Source of the DNA: Phycisphaerales bacterium
Lineage (GTDB): Bacteria; Planctomycetota; Phycisphaerae; Phycisphaerales; SM1A02
NCBI GenBank assembly: GCA_009691705.1
Contig: SIAR01000002.1
Location: 1-64,000, forward strand
Length of the DNA: 64,000 nt
Direction: 5' to 3'
Positions within the stretch are counted from its first letter, which is position 1, and the number at the start of each line of letters is the position of its first letter. Below are positions 45,557-52,721 of this stretch, piece after piece. A program made the translations under genes and the position numbers. The notes under the pieces are model-generated. The model worked only from the letters and a program-made list of their open reading frames with translations, was not told where the DNA came from and made no database searches.

Positions 45557-47212
45557 ATGACCGATTCGATTCCATCACACCAGTCTGTCGTCACTCGATT
45601 CGCTCCAAGTCCCTCTGGACATTTGCACGTTGGAGGGGCTCGAACAGCTCTCTTCTGCTGGGCCTTCGCAAAAGGTCGCGGCGGAAAGTTCGTACTGCGA
45701 ATTGAAGACACCGATCAGAAGCGATCGAGTGATGCGGCGAGCATCGGATTCGTCAAGGACTTGCTTTGGCTTGGGATTGATTTCGACGAGGGTCCCGAAT
45801 ATGAGGGATTGGGTGGGGGCGCCCACGGTCCTTACTTTCAGGCCCAGCGACTCGATATTTATCAGCGATACTTTGAACAACTGCTTGCCAGCGGCGATGC
45901 GTACTACGCATTCGAAAGCGCCGACGAATTGGCGACACTGCGCGCCGAGGCCAAGGCAAGGAACCAGCCATTTCGGTACACGGGCGAAAGCAGTCGGGCG
46001 ATGGCGCCGGCAGAAGTGAAGAGGCGACTTGCGGGTGGAGACGCCGCGGTCATTCGCTTTCACACACCACCCGGATCGATCACGATTCACGATGAGATTC
46101 TTGGTGATGCCACACTGCCCGAGGGCGAGGTGGATGACTTTGTGATTCGCAAGGCGGATGGTTTTCCGACCTACCACTTTGCGGTGGTTGTTGATGATGA
46201 ACTCATGGGAGTCACGCACGTGTTGCGAGCGCAAGAGCATTTCAATAACTCTGCCAAGCACATCGTGCTGCAAGACGCACTCAAGTTTCGTCGGCCGGTT
46301 TACGGACACCTTCCGCTCATTTTCAATCCCGATGGGTCGAAGATGTCCAAACGCGACAAAGACAAAGTGCTTCGCAAGGCAGTCTCCGAGAAGGGATTGA
46401 CAGCACCGCCTGCTGGGACGGTCGATCCCGCCATCTTTTCTGCCTGGCTTAAGGACAAGAACACACAACTCGCTATCGACGCGGCGCAAACGTTGGCGCA
46501 AGCGATTGGTGCCGTACTGCCCGAGATCAACGTGGATGACTTTCGCAAATCTGGGTATCTGCCAGAAGTGATCTGCAACTTTCTCTCGCTCAATGGATGG
46601 AGCCCAGGGGGAGACGTGGAGAAGTTCGACCGAGAGTTTCTGAAGAAGAGTTTCGACCTCTCCCGAGTTGTGAAAACTGCGGCGAAGTTCGACCGTAACA
46701 AACTGTTGGCCTTCAATCTCGATGCGATTCAAGCGATGGGGCGGCAAGATTTCATCGCCCGCGTCGCGGCGCACGGACGTGACATGCATCCAGAGTTCAT
46801 GGTCAAACTCACAGATGCGCAGTTTCGCTCGCTGTGCGATGCAAGCCAAGAGCGCAGCAAGACTCTCGATGATCTCTTTCGGACCAACACATTCATCACG
46901 ACCAGTGATGACGATCTCACGTGGGATGCCAAAGCGATTGCAAAGTTCATCGTCGCGGGAGAGCCAGCTGGTGCCGTGCATCTCGCAACTGCGCGCACCA
47001 TCCTGCAGGAGTGCGACGAGTGGACGGTCAGTTCGCTCGAAGCGGCACTGAAGCCCTTCGCCGAATCGCTAGGAAATGTCGGCAAGATCGCCCAACCGCT
47101 GCGCGTGGCTGTCTGTGGTGGCACGGTGAGTCCGCCGATTTTCGACACGCTCGCAATCTTGGGTAAGGCGAGTTCACTTCGCCGCATTGATCGCTGTCTC
47201 GAATCGTTGTGA
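45557..47212 (+). CDS. gltX: Glutamate-tRNA ligase
   Basis: 551-residue class I aminoacyl-tRNA synthetase charging tRNA-Glu (and possibly tRNA-Gln). TRFAPSPSGHLHVGGARTAL contains the HIGH-like motif. ALFCWAFAKG, LRIEDTDQKRSS and the KMSKS-like GSKMSKRDKDKV near residue 260 follow. The ATG at 45557 gives the expected N-terminus; the open frame upstream is not conserved. AAGGA stands about 10 nt upstream. An insertion of about 60 residues follows the KMSKS loop. A tRNA-Val gene lies 55 nt downstream on the same strand. Confidence 0.95.
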   Translation: MTDSIPSHQSVVTRFAPSPSGHLHVGGARTALFCWAFAKGRGGKFVLRIEDTDQKRSSDAASIGFVKDLLWLGIDFDEGPEYEGLGGGAHGPYFQAQRLDIYQRYFEQLLASGDAYYAFESADELATLRAEAKARNQPFRYTGESSRAMAPAEVKRRLAGGDAAVIRFHTPPGSITIHDEILGDATLPEGEVDDFVIRKADGFPTYHFAVVVDDELMGVTHVLRAQEHFNNSAKHIVLQDALKFRRPVYGHLPLIFNPDGSKMSKRDKDKVLRKAVSEKGLTAPPAGTVDPAIFSAWLKDKNTQLAIDAAQTLAQAIGAVLPEINVDDFRKSGYLPEVICNFLSLNGWSPGGDVEKFDREFLKKSFDLSRVVKTAAKFDRNKLLAFNLDAIQAMGRQDFIARVAAHGRDMHPEFMVKLTDAQFRSLCDASQERSKTLDDLFRTNTFITTSDDDLTWDAKAIAKFIVAGEPAGAVHLATARTILQECDEWTVSSLEAALKPFAESLGNVGKIAQPLRVAVCGGTVSPPIFDTLAILGKASSLRRIDRCLESL

Positions 47213-47267
47213 AAGTGTGCGCCACATCTTGCTGATTCTCGCACGCATGACTAGGATGCGATTCCAC

Positions 47268-47341
47268 GGACCGTTGGCGCAGTTGGCTAGCGCGCCTCCA
47301 TGACACGGAGGAGGTCACTGGTTCGAGCCCAGTACGGTTCA
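47268..47341 (+). tRNA. tRNA-Val (anticodon GAC)
   Basis: A 74-nt cloverleaf. The acceptor stem GGACCGT/ACGGTTC has one G-T pair, the anticodon stem is CCTCC/GGAGG with loop ATGACAC, and the T arm is ACTGG-TTCGAGC-CCAGT. The discriminator is A and CCA is not encoded. With the TAC isoacceptor at 28074 it can cover all valine codons. Confidence 0.95.
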
Positions 47342-47379
47342 TTGAGTTTCGTGGCGCGGCGAGAAGCGCAGGGGGTCGC

Positions 47380-49788
47380 TTAGAAGCAGTTGCCCCAAGA
47401 CGAGAAAATCGCCGTGATGTCCTGCCCATCGGTCATTCCGTCGCCAGTGACATCGCCAATGTTGCCGCTGCCCCATCCCGAGAGAACGGCGGTGATGTCG
47501 GCAGAGTCGACCACCCAGTCGAAGTTTGTATCGCCCAGGCACGGGAGCAGGCGATCGGCAATGGCAATCGTATGCGCCGCGCCTGCTGCGATCAGTCGAG
47601 TGTTGCGCAGGTTCGCTGGTGCGTCGCACTGTCCCCGCGTATTGGCGCCAACTGCAACCAAGTCTCCTGAAAAGTGTCGGAGAATTGTGTGATCTCGTCC
47701 AGCAGCGATTTGCGGAATCGCGGTGTGCGAGATGGTGAGATCGCACTGACCGTTGCAGGGGGCACCCCACGCAACTACCGCGCCGTTCGCCCTGAGTGCG
47801 ATGGTGTGTTGACCACCGGCGGCGATCGCCGTGCATGCCCCCGCACTGCCGAGGGCGGTGGGAACATCGCAGGCCCCGGAACCGCCAACAAGGTCGCGCA
47901 CGATGCGAATCGCAAGCGAGGTATAGCCGCTGGATTTCAGATGTGAAAGCGAATCGCTATACCAGTTCTTAATCTGCAGCTCCTCGGACGATGTGAGTTT
48001 CGAAAGGTTGACGATCGTAAGATTCGGTTGCGCGAGCACCATCGAATCGGCGAACTCTCGTATCTCGCGCATCGCTGCATCAAAGCTGGTGGTTGGATGC
48101 GAGACCATCGCCACGAATGTGAGGTTCTCGAGTGGGGCGCCAAGCGCCGTCCATGCTTCTTCAACCGCGCCTTGCAGCGAGAGAATCGCACTGCCCCACG
48201 ACTGGGGAAGGCCCGCATCGCGATTGATCCCGCCTTGAATGAACACGATCACGCGGCCACTTCCGCCGGCGGCAATCTGACGCGCCCGCAGTTCGCGCAG
48301 CCATGTCATGCGCGAATCGAGCGGCATCTGGGCAACATCGCGGGCGATCGTCGTCATCGTTGCGCCTCCGTGAAACTCGAGCGGCTGCACTGCAAACCCG
48401 CGCTCGCGGCGGTAGACGCTTTGCAGTCCAAAGCCGATGTTTCCAGTGATGCCACTGCTACCCGAGTAGGCGTTTCCACCGAGGTCCGCGTGGATTGTCG
48501 AACTGCCGCGACTGGGATCGGCAGCGAGCACAAGTTCGTCGCTCATCCAACCATACTGCGGGGCAGAGGCGCTTCGAAGTACGGGTGGTACGAGCACCGT
48601 TCCATTGACATCACGCCACGACTGAAAATACGAACCTGGTTGATCGGCCGCCGCCACAGAGGATCGCAACACGCGGTAGATCAACTCGTTTGTGACCCCA
48701 ATCGAGCTCGCTGCCGTGATGTACACCCCCGCGTTGTCCGCAAAAAATGGATTGGGTTGTGCTGCGATCCATCCAAAGTCAAATGGTGTTCCTGTTGTGT
48801 AGAGCCCACTCACCGCGGGATCGGGCGATGGTGAGAGCCACTGCGAGAGTTCGCTCGGTGCGTCGAGCGATCCGCTAGTGAGAAATGCCGGCGCCGAATC
48901 GCTGGTCGAGCCGCGCCCAAGTGGCATTGCGCTCTGGAATGAGTCAACACCAATCGGGGGGCCGATTGTCGAGACAGGTAGAAGTGGCGTTGCGAACTCT
49001 TTAACTCCGATGTCGCGAAGGGCGACAGTGAATCCATCGTTCCAGCCATCCATCGATGAATTGTCACTGCCAGTACTGAATCCAGTGTTGCTATCGCCGC
49101 AGAGCAGAATGTCGACACTGTCGATGCCGTTCTTGGCGTCGAGCACGAAACTGCGCGCTTTGGATGAACCAACCACCCCGACTGTTTGTTGGTTCATTCC
49201 CCACGCAGCGACTGAGCCATCGACCCGAAGTGCCACAGAGTGAAAACCTCCCGCGGCAATCTGTGAGCAAGTTCCCAGATTTGGAGGAATGGTTGCCTGC
49301 CCAAATGAATTGGATCCCCAGCCACGCACCACGCCGTTGACTTGAAGTGCGAGCGAGTGCGCGCTGCCTGCGGCGACTTGCGATGCAGAGGCGAGATCTG
49401 AAGGGATCGTCACCTGCAATGAGTCATTGCGTCCCCATCCGACGACCCGCCCATCGCTGCGAATAGCGAGCGAGTGATCCCATCCACATGCGACCGCGCT
49501 GCAGGCTCCCAAGTCTTGGGGCGGCGTGATCTGCCCCCATTGATCCGACCCCCAGCAGACGACTTCGCCCGAAATGCGAAGAGCCATCGTGTGGTCGGAG
49601 CCGCCTGCGATAGCGCTGCATTCTCCCAAGAGCGCAGGGACCTGGCATTGCCGTGACTCATTGGATCCCCAGCAGACGACTTCTTGTCTGGACTGGCCGT
49701 ACCCCGTAGTAACAGATACATGTTGTGCGACCACCGCGATGCTTGCAAGCAGCGCAACCCGAGTTTGCACGATTGATTGGCGACGCAC
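47380..49788 (-). CDS. Secreted RCC1-like propeller with inserted SGNH-hydrolase-like domain and dockerin-like tail
   Basis: 802-residue secreted protein. The signal peptide covers about 1-31. Seven RCC1-like repeats of about 39 residues are visible, each with a VxxWG strand and AAGxxHSLAL. Repeats 1-4 are at about 37-192. Repeat 5 starts VAAWGMN (193-199), is interrupted by about 440 residues, and resumes GACTAIAAGGQHTIAL near 650. Repeats 6-7 end near 748. The insertion looks like an SGNH hydrolase: LLCGDSNTGFS (block I Ser), IQGGINRD, and SDSLSHLKSSGY with the Asp and His. Two EF-like loops (GDTNFDWVVDSADIT, GDVTGDGMTDGQDIT) close the protein. GTG at 49788 fits the promoter; TTG at 49794 is possible. 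Confidence 0.85.
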   Translation of the reverse strand: MRRQSIVQTRVALLASIAVVAQHVSVTTGYGQSRQEVVCWGSNESRQCQVPALLGECSAIAGGSDHTMALRISGEVVCWGSDQWGQITPPQDLGACSAVACGWDHSLAIRSDGRVVGWGRNDSLQVTIPSDLASASQVAAGSAHSLALQVNGVVRGWGSNSFGQATIPPNLGTCSQIAAGGFHSVALRVDGSVAAWGMNQQTVGVVGSSKARSFVLDAKNGIDSVDILLCGDSNTGFSTGSDNSSMDGWNDGFTVALRDIGVKEFATPLLPVSTIGPPIGVDSFQSAMPLGRGSTSDSAPAFLTSGSLDAPSELSQWLSPSPDPAVSGLYTTGTPFDFGWIAAQPNPFFADNAGVYITAASSIGVTNELIYRVLRSSVAAADQPGSYFQSWRDVNGTVLVPPVLRSASAPQYGWMSDELVLAADPSRGSSTIHADLGGNAYSGSSGITGNIGFGLQSVYRRERGFAVQPLEFHGGATMTTIARDVAQMPLDSRMTWLRELRARQIAAGGSGRVIVFIQGGINRDAGLPQSWGSAILSLQGAVEEAWTALGAPLENLTFVAMVSHPTTSFDAAMREIREFADSMVLAQPNLTIVNLSKLTSSEELQIKNWYSDSLSHLKSSGYTSLAIRIVRDLVGGSGACDVPTALGSAGACTAIAAGGQHTIALRANGAVVAWGAPCNGQCDLTISHTAIPQIAAGRDHTILRHFSGDLVAVGANTRGQCDAPANLRNTRLIAAGAAHTIAIADRLLPCLGDTNFDWVVDSADITAVLSGWGSGNIGDVTGDGMTDGQDITAIFSSWGNCF

Positions 49789-49795
49789 GTTCAAC

Positions 49796-49823
49796 AGTAT
49801 GCGCTATGAATCGCCAAAAGCAA
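49796..49823 (-). promoter_or_regulatory. Promoter of the RCC1/SGNH gene
   Basis: On the minus strand TTGCTT (49818-49823), 16-nt spacer and CATACT (49796-49801) end 7 nt before the GTG at 49788, so the transcript would be leaderless. Confidence 0.45.
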
Positions 49824-49847
49824 CTCACGATTGCTCTCACAGGGTGA

Positions 49848-49853
49848 TACAAC
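49848..49853 (+). promoter_or_regulatory. Putative -10 element of ppk2 (leaderless geometry)
   Basis: TACAAC ends 6 nt before the ATG at 49860 and no Shine-Dalgarno sequence is present. It sits in a 71-nt divergent region shared with the RCC1/SGNH gene. Confidence 0.35.
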
Positions 49854-49859
49854 ACTGAC

Positions 49860-50768
49860 ATGATGACCGACAAAACTCTCCGCGGTGCGCGGGTTCTGGC
49901 TCAGAAACACGCTGTGGTCGATGGAAGTCGCTTTCGACTCGATGGGTGCGATCCAAAGGAGTGCGGCGGAAGGGATGGCCTGACAAAGAGCGGATCTCAA
50001 GATCTTCTCGCGCAAGGCATCGGCATCTTGGCTGAGTTGCAATCGAAGCTCTATGCGCAGGATCACTGGTCGATCCTCTTGATCTTTCAGGCGATGGACG
50101 CAGCGGGAAAGGATGGGGTGATCAAGCACGTCATGTCGGGGATCAATCCGCAAGGATGCGAAGTGCACTCCTTCAAGGCCCCCTCGAATGAAGAGCTCGA
50201 CCACGACTTTATGTGGCGTTCGATGCGCCGGTTGCCACCGCGCGGAACGATTGGAATCTTCAACCGGTCCTACTACGAAGAAGTGCTCGTCGTGCGTGTG
50301 CATCCCGAACTCTTGCAGCATCAGAAACTGCCATCCCAGTTGCTCACAGACGATCTCTTCGATCAGCGCTACACGGACATTTGCAAGAACGAGCGCTTTC
50401 TCTCGCGCAACGGCACAGTCATTCGAAAGTTCTTTCTGCATGTTTCGAAGCAGGAGCAGCGCAAGCGATTTCTTGAACGAATCGATGATCCAGAAAAGAA
50501 CTGGAAGTTTTCGTCAGCAGATGTGCGAGAGCGTCAGCACTGGGACGAGTACATGGCCGCGTACGAGACGGTGATCCAGAAGACCTCGTCACCCGAGTCT
50601 CCGTGGCATGTGATTCCGGCAGACAACAAGTGGTACACACGACTCGCGGTCGCGGCGGTGATCATCGACACCCTTGCATCGCTCGAACTGCACTACCCGA
50701 AGTTGGATGCAAAGCGACTCGCCGAACTGCAAGCGGCGCGAGCCGGGTTGATGGCCGAAAAATCGTAG
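49860..50768 (+). CDS. ppk2: Polyphosphate kinase 2 family protein
   Basis: 302-residue PPK2 enzyme transferring phosphate between polyphosphate and nucleotides. Walker A is in LIFQAMDAAGKDGVIKHV (about residues 78-95), followed by GCEVHSFKAPSNEELDHDF, a lid-like WRSMRRLPPRGTIGIFNRSYYEEVLVVRVH region (Walker B and catalytic Arg) and SKQEQRKRFLERIDDPEKNWKFS-type sequence. The spacing and length suit class I PPK2 (ADP or AMP acceptor cannot be decided). ATG at 49863 is an equally good start. A single-gene unit; it converges on a decayed gene. Confidence 0.93.
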   Translation: MMTDKTLRGARVLAQKHAVVDGSRFRLDGCDPKECGGRDGLTKSGSQDLLAQGIGILAELQSKLYAQDHWSILLIFQAMDAAGKDGVIKHVMSGINPQGCEVHSFKAPSNEELDHDFMWRSMRRLPPRGTIGIFNRSYYEEVLVVRVHPELLQHQKLPSQLLTDDLFDQRYTDICKNERFLSRNGTVIRKFFLHVSKQEQRKRFLERIDDPEKNWKFSSADVRERQHWDEYMAAYETVIQKTSSPESPWHVIPADNKWYTRLAVAAVIIDTLASLELHYPKLDAKRLAELQAARAGLMAEKS

Positions 50769-50789
50769 GCGACGCTCTGCGCGAAGAAA

Positions 50790-51166
50790 CTACTGCGATG
50801 CAATCTCGTTCTTGAGGTTTAGCACTGCTTGAGTATTGAGCGCGGCCGGCGACTCGGTTGCTACCACCATTGCTTCGGCTTGCAGGATGAGCGCTGCGGT
50901 CGTGCGCAATCGCTAACTCTTGGCGATGCGCGCCTGGGTCGCAATGGTCACCGCCCGACTTGCATCGCCCGCTCTGGGAAAAGTCGCTCGTACATCGCCA
51001 CGGCGTCCGCGGCGTTCTGCGCGGCGGCTGCTGTGTTTCCGAGCTCGAAGCGAATCCAAGCGAGCGTGTTGAGCGTGGCGCCAATCAACCCAACGATGCC
51101 AGCGGTGGCGAGACCACGAATGCCAATTGGTGCTGACTGTTGGAGCTGCGGGAGTTGGTCTTCCAT
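50790..51166 (-). pseudogene. Decayed small helical (TPR-like) gene
   Basis: The frame from the ATG at 51166 encodes a hydrophobic segment and a TPR-like stretch (LNTLAWIRFELGNTAAAAQ, NAADAVAMYERLFPE) and stops at 50948. A shift of one frame near 50970 continues ASRAVTIATQARIAKS to a stop. Translatable sequence then resumes as AALILQAEAMVVATES until 50790. This suggests one frameshift and one nonsense change in a former TPR gene. It could instead be a real 72-residue gene followed by non-coding DNA. The whole interval 50769-51198 holds nothing else. Confidence 0.35.
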
Positions 51167-51198
51167 CTGCGAACTCTCCTTCGTTGGGCGACGATGTG

Positions 51199-51831
51199 CT
51201 ATCTCAACATACCTTGAAGTCTTCGAACCGTTCGGACAGCCAGCGGCGGGGCCGTCAGCAGAACCTGATCGATGACTGGTTTCTCGCGGCGTAACTCACC
51301 GAGCAACTTCAGCACATGCGCATCGAGGTTGAAGATGAAGCGTTTGTAGAGTTGCTCAAGTTCTTGGCGATTGAATCGCGCCATCGGATCGTCCAAGCCG
51401 CTCTGAGCAACCGACCACTCAACCAGCCGCGCAGCCGATCCATCGAAACGGTAGAGCTGGGTAGAAAACTCGAACCGCTTGCGATGGCTCGCGAAAGGAT
51501 CGGTCGCTTCGCCTGGTAAGGCGGTCATGATGTTGTCGGCTGATTGCTTTGAAACTGCGCCGAGCCAACCGCCGCCTTTGGCAAGATCGATGTCGGTCAC
51601 AGTTGGGCGCGTGTGAATGCCACTGCCAAAGCCCTGTTCGTCGATGGTTTCTAGCCCAGCGACACTTGCCAGCATGGTCTTTTCGCCAACCGAAGGAAAG
51701 CGAACCCAGACGCGCAGATCGGTTGTGGAGTCGCGTGTCACGACCTCAATCTTGGTGACACTGCCGATCCCCCATTCAGGACGGGCTGGATGCCGAACGC
51801 GATCACCCTTTTTGTATGTGGCTTCAATCAT
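51199..51831 (-). CDS. DUF3553 domain protein
   Basis: 210-residue protein. The N-terminal KOW/SH3-like block YKKGDRVRHPARPEWGIGSV, then WVRFPSVGEKTM, is the DUF3553 pattern otherwise found at the C-terminus of UvrD/PcrA-type helicases. The remaining 140 residues are unrecognised and mixed helical (RFEFSTQLYRFDGSAARLVEW, ELEQLYKRFIFNLDAHVLKLL). A stand-alone module with possible nucleic-acid or RNA-polymerase contacts is inferred. ATG at 51831 has no clear ribosome-binding site. It is divergent from ymdB. Confidence 0.75.
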   Translation of the reverse strand: MIEATYKKGDRVRHPARPEWGIGSVTKIEVVTRDSTTDLRVWVRFPSVGEKTMLASVAGLETIDEQGFGSGIHTRPTVTDIDLAKGGGWLGAVSKQSADNIMTALPGEATDPFASHRKRFEFSTQLYRFDGSAARLVEWSVAQSGLDDPMARFNRQELEQLYKRFIFNLDAHVLKLLGELRREKPVIDQVLLTAPPLAVRTVRRLQGMLR

Positions 51832-51878
51832 GCGATAGCGAGCGCGGTCACCGAATCAGTCATCCGTGCATCGCCTTG

Positions 51879-51884
51879 TAGAGT
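51879..51884 (+). promoter_or_regulatory. Putative -10 element of ymdB (leaderless geometry)
   Basis: TAGAGT ends 6 nt before the ATG at 51891, with no Shine-Dalgarno sequence in between and no clear -35. Confidence 0.35.
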
Positions 51885-51890
51885 GTAACG

Positions 51891-52721
51891 ATGCAGCGTG
51901 GAATTGTGATTGCTTTTTTTGGAGATTGCGTCGGGCAACCGGGACGGCGCGCTTTGCAGCAGGCGATCCCGCAACTTCGTGCCGAGTCGAACCCCGATGC
52001 GATCATCATCAACGGCGAGAATCTGCGCAATGGATCGGGGATAACTCCTGACCTCTACCGCGGACTGCGTGATATTGGGGCCGATGCGGTGACACTGGGC
52101 GATCACACTTTTCGTGATCCGAGGATTACTCCGATGCTTGAGGACCCCGCCGAACCGATTTCTCGGCCCGCAAATCTCTCGCTGAAAGCCCCTGGAAAGC
52201 GCTGGATTCGCATTCCGAAGTCTGCGACGCGACCGCGCGACATTTTTGTCGTGACGGTGCTTGGGCGAGTTTTCATGAACCTGCATGCCGACGACCCGTT
52301 TGCGTGCGTCGATGCAGTGCTCGCATCGCTTCCTGAGACTTCACCTCTTGTCATCGTCGAGGCGCACATGGAGGCGACTAGTGAGAAGGCTGCACTTGCC
52401 CACTATCTTGATGGTCGCGTGGCCGCGGTGATCGGGTCGCACACCCATGTTCCAACGGCCGATGCGCGAATCATGCGCGGAGGGACTGCGTTCGTGACTG
52501 ATGTTGGGATGTGCGGTCCATATGCGAGTGTGATTGGACGGGAGCCTGTTGGCGTGTTGCGCGCTATGACGACGGGTGTGCACACAAACTTTGAAATGGG
52601 CGAAGGTGGCGAACGGGCCTGCGGATGTTTGATAGAGATCGATCCAATCTCTGCCAAGTCGACCGCGATCAAACGCATCGACTTCGAGGCCGATCTCAAA
52701 CGTCCGCCGTTTGTGCGGTGA
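51891..52721 (+). CDS. ymdB: YmdB-like metallophosphoesterase (TIGR00282 family)
   Basis: 276-residue metallophosphoesterase. Homologues hydrolyse cyclic nucleotides (2',3'-cAMP in Bacillus YmdB). Metal-binding blocks appear in order: FFGDCVGQPGRRAL (Asp12), INGENLRNGSG (Glu43, Asn44), TLGDHTFRD, VEAHMEATSEK (His), GSHTHVPTAD (two His) and TDVGMCGPYASVIG. The third block normally reads GNH; here Asn is replaced by Asp71. The last 26 bp overlap the convergent oxoprolinase gene. Confidence 0.9.
   Translation: MQRGIVIAFFGDCVGQPGRRALQQAIPQLRAESNPDAIIINGENLRNGSGITPDLYRGLRDIGADAVTLGDHTFRDPRITPMLEDPAEPISRPANLSLKAPGKRWIRIPKSATRPRDIFVVTVLGRVFMNLHADDPFACVDAVLASLPETSPLVIVEAHMEATSEKAALAHYLDGRVAAVIGSHTHVPTADARIMRGGTAFVTDVGMCGPYASVIGREPVGVLRAMTTGVHTNFEMGEGGERACGCLIEIDPISAKSTAIKRIDFEADLKRPPFVR

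Noticed and set aside
45575-46981. Minus-strand open frame of 468 codons
   Set aside because: Antisense to gltX, with no start signal or family motif.
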